From the NCBI GenBank assembly GCA_964645405.1, contig CAZYCA010000044.1, forward strand, positions 124,001-188,000: a stretch of 64,000 bases of DNA, given 5' to 3'. This document shows, piece after piece, positions 33,260-42,301 of the stretch. This DNA is from JAMWDF01 sp964645405 (GTDB lineage: Bacteria > Ratteibacteria > UBA8468 > B48-G9 > DSTR01). The notes under the pieces were generated by a model. That model had not been told where the DNA came from and did not search any database. It saw only the letters and a program-made list of their open reading frames with translations. Each line of letters begins with the position of its first letter. Within the stretch, counting starts at the first letter, position 1. Both the position numbers and the translations under genes were made by a program.

Positions 33260-35194
33260 TCAGCCTCCTTTCTGCAGGATAGTATGTTTTCTGATTTCAG
33301 TAAACGGCCGGAAGGGACGACCCCCAGCCTCAAAGAATTTACTGAAAAATTCCAGATATTGCAACCTGCTGGAATGAACATAGGCTCCTAAAAGATTGAT
33401 AACAAGAACGCTTAAGTGTCCGAGAAGGAAAACAAAAATTGCTATAAGAAAGCCCAGATAAGGCAGGTTCCAGGCGAGAAAAACAATTTTGTTGACAGCC
33501 AGAGCAAGGACCGAAGTGGACAGACCAAGTCCGAAGAGCCGGCAGTAGCTGAGAGGGTCAGCCAAAAGATTTCCAGCTGCTACATTGTAGGGTGTGTAAA
33601 AAGCCCAGAAAAGTTTAAGCAAAAAATTTTCTTCCTGCCGGGCTTTCAGAAGAGAAAGGCTGAGAAAACAGAAAAAGAGAAAAGAAACCAGAATAATTAT
33701 CATCCAGGAAGAGGAATCTCCGCGGAAAATGGTGAAAGCAATAACCGGAACCAGTATCTGGATGAGAAGAAGAATCCATGGTTCTATCAAATTTTGCGGG
33801 TATCGTCGCCACTTCCAGATATTGAGAGACAATCCCCAGATAATCTGAAGGTAACCCACAACCAGGCCGATACCAAGAAAAAGAAAGGTTTCTCTGCTGC
33901 TGCCCAGGGGGTTAACCACGGCCAGTTTCCTGAGGAAAGAAGTAATTTTCCAGTGGGCAGGAACCAGGGTTAGCAAATCTCCAAACCAGCCACCGGTCAG
34001 GGTTCCTACCAAAACAGTGAAAAAACCGCTGATGACCATCAGGAGAAAGAACTTACGCGGCTGGACCTGAAAACAGAAATACCTCAGGAGAAAGAGAGAG
34101 ACAGCAATTACTATTACACCATAGGCCGCATCAGTCAGACAGAAGGCGAAAGAGAGAGCAAAGAAAAGGGAAAGTGGTCCGGTGGGGTCAATAGTGCCAT
34201 ACAACGGTTTACCGTAGGTATCTGTAACCACTTCAAACGGTTCTACTAGCGGATGATTAACCAGGGCTACTGGCGGATTTTCCCGGGGGCAAGCTGGTTT
34301 AGTTATCAGGCAATAATCAGGGCAGTATTTTTCTAAAACTTCCTGAAATTCTTTGAGCTTTGGTTGTGGAACCCAGCCGCAGAAACCCTTTACGAACATG
34401 GAACTGGAAATAAGTTGTAAATTCTCGCCCAGAACCTTACGGCTGTTATACCAGTCGGAAAGGACAAGAATCTTCTCCCGCCAGAGAGATAACTTTTCCA
34501 GTTGCCCGGAGATATCTTCTTTTTCCTTTCTTGTTCTTTCCAGAAGGCAGTGTACTTTCTCCAGAATGAGGGAAGGTTTGCGGTGGTAAGGAGTGACAGA
34601 AACTTCTGAGAGGCCAAGAGCAAGCAATTTTTTTACTCTTTCTTCCATCTCCCGGACCGGGAAGATAATCAGAAGCAGGCTGCGCGTAGCTTTTGTTTGT
34701 AAAAGTTGCACCGGACAATCGTAATTCTCCACCAGCCAGCTGGCTTTCTCTGTCGGAGAGAAAAAGAAACGCCCGGCAAAGTTTTTCAGTGTTTTTAATT
34801 CTGCGGGTGGTATATCAAGTTTTTCAATGGTTTCCAGCTCTTCCACCATCTGTTTTAGACGTTTCTCCCTTCTGGTTAAAACTTCTATTTTTTTCTGAAT
34901 CTGGCTGGCTAAGGAGAAGATTGTCTCTAACGGTGTCTCCTGAACGAGTTTTTCCTCCTCCTGGTGGTGGCGGACAAGTACCTTGCCGGTAGCCCTGGGG
35001 CCAAGAACTTTCTTGACAAAATCAACCTGCTGGAGAATTGTTTCCGTACCAGACTTCGCAGACCTGTCAGGTAAAAACCCAAACTCCCGGGGTAGTTTTT
35101 CCACTTCTACCAGACCTTTTTTTTGCAATTGCTCCAGAGTCCGTTCCACTTCCCCGACTAAAAAAAGATAGAAACGTAGCATCGGGACTATCAT
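33260..35194 (-). CDS. second V/A-type ATPase subunit I, away from the ATPase operon
   Basis: 644 residues with the same design as the I subunit at 25019-26917: coiled-coil N-terminal half, KPLYGTIDPTGPLSLFFALSFAFCLTDAAYG, several membrane helices and the C-terminal RLQYLEFFSKFFEAGGRPFRPF. In the channel helix the sequence reads LLADPLSYCRLFGLGLST, keeping an Arg. Sequence identity with the first copy appears low. It sits between argJ and an MscS-related gene, with no other ATPase subunit nearby. It may be an alternative stator or a repurposed paralogue. The ATG follows the argJ stop immediately. Confidence 0.88.
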   Translation of the reverse strand: MIVPMLRFYLFLVGEVERTLEQLQKKGLVEVEKLPREFGFLPDRSAKSGTETILQQVDFVKKVLGPRATGKVLVRHHQEEEKLVQETPLETIFSLASQIQKKIEVLTRREKRLKQMVEELETIEKLDIPPAELKTLKNFAGRFFFSPTEKASWLVENYDCPVQLLQTKATRSLLLIIFPVREMEERVKKLLALGLSEVSVTPYHRKPSLILEKVHCLLERTRKEKEDISGQLEKLSLWREKILVLSDWYNSRKVLGENLQLISSSMFVKGFCGWVPQPKLKEFQEVLEKYCPDYCLITKPACPRENPPVALVNHPLVEPFEVVTDTYGKPLYGTIDPTGPLSLFFALSFAFCLTDAAYGVIVIAVSLFLLRYFCFQVQPRKFFLLMVISGFFTVLVGTLTGGWFGDLLTLVPAHWKITSFLRKLAVVNPLGSSRETFLFLGIGLVVGYLQIIWGLSLNIWKWRRYPQNLIEPWILLLIQILVPVIAFTIFRGDSSSWMIIILVSFLFFCFLSLSLLKARQEENFLLKLFWAFYTPYNVAAGNLLADPLSYCRLFGLGLSTSVLALAVNKIVFLAWNLPYLGFLIAIFVFLLGHLSVLVINLLGAYVHSSRLQYLEFFSKFFEAGGRPFRPFTEIRKHTILQKGG

Positions 35195-36388
35195 TTATTC
35201 TTCCCTGTTAATTCTCACATATTCCTCTGTCAGGTCACAACCCCAGGCTACAGCCTGTGCCTGGCCTGAACCCAGGTCAATCTCAATAGTAATTTGCCGG
35301 CCGGAAAGGCGCCTTTTAATTTCTTCTTCCGGGTAAAGTAACGGTTGACCATGGTAGACATCTATTCCGCAAAGGCTGATTTTTACCCGGGAAGTTTTAA
35401 GACGCACATTAGTAGACCCCAGAGCAGCCAGAATTCTTCCCCAGTTAGGCCATCCGCCGGCAACTGCTGCTTTTACCAGATTACTGCCGGCAACTTTTTT
35501 GGCTGCCTGCCTGGCATCAGAGATGCAGAAGCCTCCCTTTACCTGTACCTCCAGCGATTTACTGGCTCCTTCCCCGTCATAAGCAATTTCTTTTGCCAGT
35601 TGCCTGCAGATGTCTTTCAATCCCTGAGCAAAGATTTCATATTCTTCGGTTTCCAGGTGAATTGTCCTGTTGCCAGCCAGACCGTTGGCTAAAAGGATAA
35701 CAGTATCATTGGTGCTGCGGTCGTTATCTACTGTAATCATGTTGAAGGAATCTTCCACCGCATTTTTCAGGGCACAGGAAAGTGCTTGCTGGTGTATACA
35801 AGCGTCAGTAGTCAAAAAACAGAGCATGGTCGCCAGATGAGGATTAATCATCCCTGCTCCCTTAGCCATCCCGCCGAGGGAGACCTTTTTTTTCCTTCCA
35901 GGAATAGGGAGCTGTTTCTGGTCTTCCTTGGGATGGGTATCGGTGGTGGTAATAGCTAAAGCTGCATCCAGGTGACCATCTACAGAAAGGTTTTTCTTTA
36001 ATTCAGGCAAAGTTCTCAGGATATTTTCTAATGGTAGTTTACGGCCAATAATGCCGGTAGAAGCCAGAAGAATAGAAGAAGGTGGCAGATGAAAAAATTT
36101 CCCGGTCTGATGCGCTAATTCTCTGGTCAGTGTCCAGTTTTCCGGACCATTACAGGCATTAGCATTACCGCTATTAACCAATACTGCCCGGATAGGGCCC
36201 CTGATATGTTTCTGACTCCAGATGAGACTGTAGGATTTAAACTGATTAGTTGTAAAGCAACCAGCGGAAACACAATCTTTTTCTGAGAAAACAAGAGCAA
36301 GGTCTTTTTTCCCGTTTCCTTTAATACCGCAGGAAATCCCGGCAGCTAAAAAACCTTCAGGATAAGTCACGCCGTATTTTTCCTGCAT
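35195..36388 (-). CDS. argJ: bifunctional ornithine acetyltransferase/N-acetylglutamate synthase
   Basis: 397 residues of ArgJ, which moves acetyl groups from N-acetylornithine to glutamate in arginine synthesis. The self-cleavage and nucleophile site is seen in GAGMINPHLATMLCFLTTDA (Thr of ATML), and MITVDNDRSTNDTV is the second signature. The start overlaps the end of ispD by 22 bases. No other arg gene lies nearby. Confidence 0.93.
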   Translation of the reverse strand: MQEKYGVTYPEGFLAAGISCGIKGNGKKDLALVFSEKDCVSAGCFTTNQFKSYSLIWSQKHIRGPIRAVLVNSGNANACNGPENWTLTRELAHQTGKFFHLPPSSILLASTGIIGRKLPLENILRTLPELKKNLSVDGHLDAALAITTTDTHPKEDQKQLPIPGRKKKVSLGGMAKGAGMINPHLATMLCFLTTDACIHQQALSCALKNAVEDSFNMITVDNDRSTNDTVILLANGLAGNRTIHLETEEYEIFAQGLKDICRQLAKEIAYDGEGASKSLEVQVKGGFCISDARQAAKKVAGSNLVKAAVAGGWPNWGRILAALGSTNVRLKTSRVKISLCGIDVYHGQPLLYPEEEIKRRLSGRQITIEIDLGSGQAQAVAWGCDLTEEYVRINREE

Positions 36389-37092
36389 TTTTTCTCCTTC
36401 TGTCTTTTCTTTTCCGCAGTCCTGTATCTGCGCAAAAAAAATCTGACTAATGCTAACTCGTGGGCGGTGGTCACCTTTATGTTGGTCAAATCTCCTGAAA
36501 TGACCTGGACCGGAAAACCAAGCTGTTCAACAAGGAAAGAATCATCACTGCCATAGACACCTGTTTTTTTAGCCCGGGAAAAAGCTGTCTCCAGCAACTG
36601 CCTGCGAAAGCCCTGCGGTGTCTGGACTGCTACCAGTCCTTCTCTGGGGATGGTGGCTCTAACGATGTTGTGCTGTATCCTTTTTATGGTATCAGTTACA
36701 GGTACAGCCGGGACACAAGCTCCCTTTTCCCTGGTGGTCCGGATAACCTGTTCTATCAATTTTTTCCCTGCCATTGGTCTGGCTACATCGTGGATAAGAA
36801 CAATATCGCACCGGGGAGAAAGATTTTTTAGCCCCTGCCATACGGAATGATATCTCTCCTGTCCACCACCAACGACCTCCCTGACACAAGGCCAGCGAGA
36901 GAGAATCCTTTCCCTTATCTTTAAGTATGGTGGTGGAACCACCAGCACTATTTCTCTGATGGATGGGACGGAACTGAAAGTTTCCAGCACATAAGTAAGA
37001 AGCTGCCTGCCAGCAACCTGGACGAAAGCTTTGGGTTTTTTATACCCCAGCCTCTTTCCTGTCCCGGCCCCCACCAGAACAACACCGACCAT
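36367..37092 (-). CDS. ispD: 2-C-methyl-D-erythritol 4-phosphate cytidylyltransferase
   Basis: 241 residues of IspD, the third enzyme of the MEP isoprenoid route. The N-terminal VLVGAGTGKRLGYKKPKAF is the CTP-binding loop, and VLIHDVARPM and GLVAVQTPQGFR are family signatures. A basic C-terminal tail (KKRQKEKKCRK) is unusual. It lies 58 bases behind the PIN-TRAM gene, the same neighbour order as in Bacillus (yacL-ispD). Confidence 0.92.
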   Translation of the reverse strand: MVGVVLVGAGTGKRLGYKKPKAFVQVAGRQLLTYVLETFSSVPSIREIVLVVPPPYLKIRERILSRWPCVREVVGGGQERYHSVWQGLKNLSPRCDIVLIHDVARPMAGKKLIEQVIRTTREKGACVPAVPVTDTIKRIQHNIVRATIPREGLVAVQTPQGFRRQLLETAFSRAKKTGVYGSDDSFLVEQLGFPVQVISGDLTNIKVTTAHELALVRFFLRRYRTAEKKRQKEKKCRKNTA

Positions 37093-37118
37093 CCGGTCTC
37101 TCAGTAGAAGTAAAGGAC

Positions 37119-37149
37119 AAAGTTTCTGCTTTTTAAGCGGCAGAACTTT
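37119..37149 (-). terminator. imperfect hairpin after the PIN-TRAM gene
   Basis: AAAGTTTCTGC (37119-37129) and GCAGAACTTT (37140-37149) can pair with one bulged base and a 10-base loop, directly behind the stop codon of the PIN-TRAM gene. On the transcribed strand only a mixed pyrimidine stretch follows, not a clean T run, so it is at best a weak terminator or an mRNA-processing hairpin before ispD. Confidence 0.3.
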
Positions 37150-37150
37150 C

Positions 37151-38134
37151 TCACCTGGTTTCCGATTTTAGTTTGGCAAAGATGATACGGCCGGTGGTAG
37201 TCTGGATAGCGCTGTCAATAACAATGTCCACAACCTTGCCTATATAAAGCGCACCATTTTCTACAACCACCATAGTGCCGTCTTCCAGATACCCCACTCC
37301 CTGACCGGCTTCCTTTCCTTCCTTAACAATCTTCAGGTTTATTTCCTCTCCACTCATCAGTCTGGGTCGCATCAAAGTGGCCAGGCTGTTAAGGTTCAAA
37401 ACTTTTATGTTTTGTACCTCAGCTACCTTCATGAGATTGAAATCATTGGTGAGGATGGCTGCCTTTAATTGAGAGGCCATTTTAACCAGCTTGGAATCTA
37501 CAGCTTCTATATCTGGGAAATCAATATCATAGATTTTCACATCCAGACGGTCATCCTTGCGCAGACGGTTAAGAACATCCAGACCTCGCCGACCACGCTG
37601 TCTCTTCAACTCGCTGGAGCAGTCTGAGAGACTGTGAATCTCCCGAATAATAAACTTGGGGATAACAATGGTATAGTCCAGGAAACCACTTAAAGCCAGT
37701 TCATAGACCCTGCCATCGATTAAAACGCTGGTATCCACCACAAGGAGTTGTTGTTCTGTTCCCTTGTTTCCATGAAGGAAAGGGAGAACAAAGCCCAATT
37801 CTTCCACTCCTTTAATGGCATACATAATCCCTAAGTAGGAGAAGGCAAAATAAAGTGAGAAACGCAAAATGTTTCCTTTTACCGGGTCTTCCAGGGGGAT
37901 TAAAAGAAGGAAATTGGCAAGAAGAATGGCTGTTACAAGACCTACAATTAACCCGGCAATCGCTAATACCATTTTCTTTACTGGTACCTTAGCCACAAGT
38001 ATTTCCAGGCCAATCACTGCTAAGGAACCAAACAGTCCGATGATTACACCAGCCATTCTTACCTCAGGCGAGAGATAGTAACCAGTTAAGGTACTCAGTA
38101 TCACAAAGAAACCACGAATTATATGAATAGCCAT
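37151..38134 (-). CDS. PIN and TRAM domain membrane protein (YacL-like)
   Basis: 327 residues: four N-terminal membrane helices, a PIN nuclease-like domain (start VVDTSVLIDGRVYEL, then a later acidic residue in ILTNDFNLMKVA) and a C-terminal TRAM domain (GYLEDGTMVVVENG). Homologues such as Bacillus YacL sit next to radA and ispD, as here. A role in RNA processing or tRNA/rRNA handling is likely from the domains but not proven. Confidence 0.88.
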   Translation of the reverse strand: MAIHIIRGFFVILSTLTGYYLSPEVRMAGVIIGLFGSLAVIGLEILVAKVPVKKMVLAIAGLIVGLVTAILLANFLLLIPLEDPVKGNILRFSLYFAFSYLGIMYAIKGVEELGFVLPFLHGNKGTEQQLLVVDTSVLIDGRVYELALSGFLDYTIVIPKFIIREIHSLSDCSSELKRQRGRRGLDVLNRLRKDDRLDVKIYDIDFPDIEAVDSKLVKMASQLKAAILTNDFNLMKVAEVQNIKVLNLNSLATLMRPRLMSGEEINLKIVKEGKEAGQGVGYLEDGTMVVVENGALYIGKVVDIVIDSAIQTTTGRIIFAKLKSETR

Positions 38135-38183
38135 ATTCCTCCTTCCCCCGGCTAAAATAGTATATCCTTTTTTCAGAAAAAGC

Positions 38184-39539
38184 TCAAGAACCTTTCAGAT
38201 ACAGGCTGGTGGCTTCTTTCAGCCAGCGGACAGGATAAACCTGTAAGGGCAGGGTGCTGGAAACATCGTGGCTGTTTCCTGCAGGTATGATGGCATTCTG
38301 GAAACCGAGACGACCTGCTTCCTTAAGTCTCTGGTTTATTTGGCTGATAGGTCTTAGTTCGCCGGTAAGTGCCAGCTCACCCATGGCGACACAGGCAGAA
38401 AGGCCAGCGATATCCTTTAAAGAAGAGACACAGGCAAGTGCTAAAGCTAAATCACAACCTGTTTCCTCCACCTTCAAGCCGGCTCCAACGTTAACATAGA
38501 CATCATAGGTTCCAAAGTTGTAGTGAAGTTTTTTTTCTAAAACAGCCAGCACCATACATGCACGGTTATAGTCCAGACCAGTGACAGCCCTTTTGGGTAC
38601 GCCATAATAGGTGGGTGTGACCAGAGATTGAATTTCTACTAAAATTGTGCGGCTTCCCTCCTGGGCAGGAAAGATAACTGCCCCTGGTAACAACTGATGA
38701 AAGTCAGGGAGAAAAATACCACTGGCTTCAGGAATCTCCCGCAATCCGTTTTCTTCCATGGTAAAGACCCCTATCTCAGTGGTAGCTCCAAACCGATTCT
38801 TGAGTGCCCTGAGAATTCTTAACTGGGAACGATTTTCCCCTTCAAAGGAGAGAACAACGTCCACCATATGTTCCAGAAGTTTTGGACCGGCAATAACACC
38901 TTCCTTGGTGATATGTCCTACAAGAAAAATAGGGACACCTGTCTGTTTGGCAACATTCATAAAAAAGGCAGCATTTTCTCGCACCTGGGTAACTGAACCC
39001 GGCGTGGTAGGAATTTCCGGATCAAAAATGGTCTGGATAGAATCAACAACCACAACCTCTGGTTTCAAATCAGCCAGTGCCTGTTTGACTGCAGGTAATT
39101 CTGTGGTTGCCAGCAGATAAAAGCGGGGAGAGGAAACACCCAGTCGTTCAGCGCGCAATTTCACCTGACTGAGAGATTCTTCGGCACTCACATAAAGTAT
39201 CTTTCTGTTCTGGGTGGCCAGTCTTCCCATCAAGGCTATGAGAAGGGTGGATTTTCCAATACCTGGTTCACCTGCCAGAAGAACGAGACTTCCTGGTACC
39301 AGTCCTCCCCCTAAAACCCTGTCACACTCAGCCAGTCCTGTGGCCATCCTTGGCTGCTTCTGGATGACAATCTCATCCAGCATGCAGGGCTGAATACTGA
39401 TAAGCCCGGGATTCTGTTGCTTGCGGATTTCTGCTGTTAATGAGTTCCAGGAGCTGCAGTTGGGACATCTTCCTAACCACCGCACTGACTGGTAACCGCA
39501 TTCGGTACATACATAGAAAAATTTTTCTTTCCCTTTCAT
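38184..39539 (-). CDS. radA: DNA repair protein RadA (Sms)
   Basis: 451 residues. The N-terminal C4 zinc finger (CTECG...CPNC), the Walker A GEPGIGKST, the RadA-specific KNRFG motif and a C-terminal Lon-protease-like domain are all present. RadA is a RecA-like helicase that extends recombination branches. It starts directly behind the MlaD-like gene and precedes the PIN-TRAM gene by 49 bases. Confidence 0.94.
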   Translation of the reverse strand: MKGKEKFFYVCTECGYQSVRWLGRCPNCSSWNSLTAEIRKQQNPGLISIQPCMLDEIVIQKQPRMATGLAECDRVLGGGLVPGSLVLLAGEPGIGKSTLLIALMGRLATQNRKILYVSAEESLSQVKLRAERLGVSSPRFYLLATTELPAVKQALADLKPEVVVVDSIQTIFDPEIPTTPGSVTQVRENAAFFMNVAKQTGVPIFLVGHITKEGVIAGPKLLEHMVDVVLSFEGENRSQLRILRALKNRFGATTEIGVFTMEENGLREIPEASGIFLPDFHQLLPGAVIFPAQEGSRTILVEIQSLVTPTYYGVPKRAVTGLDYNRACMVLAVLEKKLHYNFGTYDVYVNVGAGLKVEETGCDLALALACVSSLKDIAGLSACVAMGELALTGELRPISQINQRLKEAGRLGFQNAIIPAGNSHDVSSTLPLQVYPVRWLKEATSLYLKGS

Positions 39540-40769
39540 TTATTTCTGTCTTGTTCTTTTACCCCGCCAGAAAATACCGTGCTGGCTTATCCCCGCGGTG
39601 ATTTCCTGCATGTTGTCTATAATTTTGATTACCGAATCGGAAGTTTCTTTGTCGGAGAGTAATCTGGCTAAAGTTCCCTGACCGCTCTGGATCTGGTCTA
39701 AAAGCCGGGTTGCTTTCCGGGAGACTTCTGTGATGGCACACACCGTCTGTTTGAAGTCAGCTGAAAGCTCGTTGAAACGTTCAGCCCCTTTTTTGACTTC
39801 AGCTGTGGTTTCCTGAAGTAGCTGTACTTCTGTCTTAATTTCATCTATCAGTGTCTCTTCCTTCAGGAGCCTGGCCACCAGGCCTCTGTTAGTAAGTTCG
39901 TGCAAAAGTTTACCAGCCTGTTCTGCGGTTTGCTGGAAGGAATCAGCGAGAGTGTCCAGCCGCTTCAATTTCTCGTTGAATATCTTAACCGTGCTGGTGG
40001 TAGCTATAGCCAGTTCTTCCATCCGGGAGAAAACTGCCTCCACCCTCGGCTGACTGCTGACTAACAATTTTTTCAATTGCTCGTTGGTTTGTTCCAGAGA
40101 AGAAGTCAGCTGGCTTGCTTGTTCCAGGAAGGAATCAGCTTTCTCAGTTGCCTTCTCGGTGTTAGCCAGTATACGTTTGAAACGAGTAATCATTTCTTCA
40201 TCTGAAGTTATCTTTCGCAGGCTGGCTATCAGCCCATCAGTATTATCAAGGATATCTTTAACTTTCTCCTGTACGTCCCTGCTTCCCACAATACGTTGGA
40301 CACCAGTAACCACTTCGTTCAGGTTGCGAACCAGGTCTTCACCCGTGGTGAGCAAACGGTCTAAATCCACCGGGTCAATTCCCCGCAATGTTTCTCCAGC
40401 AGTGGCAAATTCTTTCTCCTGGCAGGGGGAAATCTCCACATATTTTTCTCCGATAATTCCCAGGGTCCTGATGGTAATACGGCTGTGCCTGCCAATCCGC
40501 ACATCAGGTTTCATCTTCAAAACAAGGATAATTTCAGGTGCAGTCTCGTAACGCATCTCAATTCTTTTTACCTCACCGACGCGAACCCCGCTAACTCTCA
40601 CCGGAGCACCTTCTTCCAGACCACCGACATAGCTAAAAACAACCCTCAGTTCATATCCTCTACCCCTTACACGAACTTTTCCTGTGGCTATGATAAAGAC
40701 AAGCAAGGCTAAAATACCAAGACTGAGGAAGAAACCTACTTTAAACTCTCTGGTGGCTTTTTTGTTCAT
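39540..40769 (-). CDS. mlaD: MlaD-like MCE-domain lipid transport protein
   Basis: 409 residues: one N-terminal membrane helix (about 13-29), one MCE domain (about 37-115, with RVSGVRVGEVKRIEM) and a long C-terminal coiled coil. Such proteins form hexameric rings or tubes that carry phospholipids between inner and outer membrane. E. coli MlaD is much shorter; the long coiled coil is more like the single-MCE proteins of other diderms. It follows the ATPase gene by 17 bases. Confidence 0.85.
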   Translation of the reverse strand: MNKKATREFKVGFFLSLGILALLVFIIATGKVRVRGRGYELRVVFSYVGGLEEGAPVRVSGVRVGEVKRIEMRYETAPEIILVLKMKPDVRIGRHSRITIRTLGIIGEKYVEISPCQEKEFATAGETLRGIDPVDLDRLLTTGEDLVRNLNEVVTGVQRIVGSRDVQEKVKDILDNTDGLIASLRKITSDEEMITRFKRILANTEKATEKADSFLEQASQLTSSLEQTNEQLKKLLVSSQPRVEAVFSRMEELAIATTSTVKIFNEKLKRLDTLADSFQQTAEQAGKLLHELTNRGLVARLLKEETLIDEIKTEVQLLQETTAEVKKGAERFNELSADFKQTVCAITEVSRKATRLLDQIQSGQGTLARLLSDKETSDSVIKIIDNMQEITAGISQHGIFWRGKRTRQK

Positions 40770-40786
40770 ATTCCTCCTTTTCAGAA

Positions 40787-41524
40787 CTAAGAGTTTTGTT
40801 CAAATGCTTCCAGGTAACTGCGGATAAGCGGGTTGTTGCTGTGACGCGCTAACTCTTCAAAAGTCCCGGTTTCTTCTATCACACCATTATTCAGGAGAAC
40901 AATACGTTGGGCAATCCGCGCCGCTAATTTAACATCATGGGTAACTGTGATGTCGGTGGTGGCATACCGGGAATGGATGTCCAGCATTAGTCTGGTTATG
41001 TTTTCGCTGGTGACCGGGTCTAAACCGGTTGTCGGTTCATCGTAGAAAAGCACCTTTGGTTGGTTGATAAGGGCTCTGGCAATAGCTACCCTTTTGCGCA
41101 TACCTCCGCTTAACTGTTCAGGCATCTTTTCTTCAATTCCTCTCAGTCCTACAGCCTGCAGTGCCTCTTTCACTCTTTCTTTAATTTTTTCTTCAGGAAG
41201 AAAGGTGTGGTAGAGAAGGGAAAAACCAACATTTTCCCATACAGTCATAGAATCAAAAAGAGCGCTATTCTGGAAAACCATAGCTATTTTCTGGTGCAAG
41301 TGCAATTTTTCTTCCGGGGTCATAGTGGCAAGATTTTTTCCTTCAAAAAAGATCTCTCCACCTGCTGGTTCCATCAAGCCCAGAACTGTTTTCAGAAAAA
41401 CGCTTTTTCCGCAGCCGCTGGGTCCAGCAATAACTAATGATTCCCCCGGTAGAACCTGGAGACTGATATCTTTAAGAATCGTTTTCTCTCCCAGAATTAC
41501 GGTCAAATTTTTGACTTCAATCAT
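40787..41524 (-). CDS. mlaF: MlaF-like ABC transporter ATPase
   Basis: 245 residues with Walker A GPSGCGKS, signature LSGGMRKR and Walker B VLFYDEPTTGLDP. The motif set and neighbours identify the phospholipid transporter ATPase. The ATG at 41524 (MIEVKNLTV) is preferred over a longer frame to 41665, because that would overlap the permease gene by 140 bases and no family member has such an extension. It starts one base behind the stop of the permease gene. Confidence 0.9.
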   Translation of the reverse strand: MIEVKNLTVILGEKTILKDISLQVLPGESLVIAGPSGCGKSVFLKTVLGLMEPAGGEIFFEGKNLATMTPEEKLHLHQKIAMVFQNSALFDSMTVWENVGFSLLYHTFLPEEKIKERVKEALQAVGLRGIEEKMPEQLSGGMRKRVAIARALINQPKVLFYDEPTTGLDPVTSENITRLMLDIHSRYATTDITVTHDVKLAARIAQRIVLLNNGVIEETGTFEELARHSNNPLIRSYLEAFEQNS

Positions 41525-41525
41525 T

Positions 41526-42299
41526 TTAAAAAAAGTAGAAGATGGCTGTAATGATGAGGTTGGCAAAAATAATAAGAAAGAAAGAAGAAACCACAGCAAA
41601 GGTACAGGCTCGGCCGACCCCTTCTGCACCACCACTGGCACGAAATCCCTCCAGGCTACCCACATTAATGATAATGCAGGTGAAGGCCACTATTTTTAAC
41701 ATGCCCACAGCCAGGTCTTTTAAGCCAACAAATCTGAAGCTTTGAGAAAGATACATCCCCGGTCCAATTCCCACCAGGTGAACACCGACGAGAAAGCCAC
41801 CTCCGATTGCCAGAAAAAAGGTAATCAAGAAAAGAACTGGCAGGGCAATTAGACCACCTAAAAGACGAGGGCTCACCAGGAAAACGACCGGGTCCACTGC
41901 TAAAATCTTCAGGGCATCTATCTGCTCTGTAATCTTCATTGTTCCTAATTCAGCAGCAATAGCAGCACCAACGCGACCGGCAACAATAAGTCCCACCAGC
42001 ACCGGTCCGAGTTCCCGGACCATGGAAACACTGACGATAGAAGCAGTGTACATACCAGCCCCGAACTTCTTCAGTTCACTTACTGTTTCCATCACCAGAA
42101 CCATTCCGGTAAACGTACTGATAACACCAGCCAGAGGTAGTGAAGCCAGGCCTATTTCCTCAATGTACTTAAAGACAGCCCCTCTTCTTCTCTGTCTGGT
42201 AAACATGCCGGAAATACTGCTGGTGGAGAGGCGGAGAAAGTCAGCAAGGTAGCGGAAAAATTTTAAAACAAAAGAACCAAGAAATGTTACATATTCCAT
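41526..42299 (-). CDS. mlaE: MlaE-like ABC transporter permease
   Basis: 257 residues of the MlaE/YrbE permease family, with about five membrane helices and the family stretch VRELGPVLVGLIVAGRVGAAIAAELGTMKITEQIDAL. Together with the ATPase and MCE genes behind it, it forms an inner-membrane complex for lipid movement to or from the outer membrane, direct evidence of a diderm cell. It lies 2 bases behind dnaB. Confidence 0.92.
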   Translation of the reverse strand: MEYVTFLGSFVLKFFRYLADFLRLSTSSISGMFTRQRRRGAVFKYIEEIGLASLPLAGVISTFTGMVLVMETVSELKKFGAGMYTASIVSVSMVRELGPVLVGLIVAGRVGAAIAAELGTMKITEQIDALKILAVDPVVFLVSPRLLGGLIALPVLFLITFFLAIGGGFLVGVHLVGIGPGMYLSQSFRFVGLKDLAVGMLKIVAFTCIIINVGSLEGFRASGGAEGVGRACTFAVVSSFFLIIFANLIITAIFYFF

Positions 42300-42301
42300 T
42301 T

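Noticed and set aside
33416..33973. 185-codon plus-strand frame opposite the second V-ATPase I subunit
   Set aside because: Lys/Arg/Gln-rich translation typical of an antisense frame of a hydrophobic membrane protein gene.
41525..41665. N-terminal extension of the MlaF-like ATPase
   Set aside because: The extension lies within the MlaE-like gene and is not seen in the family; MIEVKNLTV at 41524 is the standard start.
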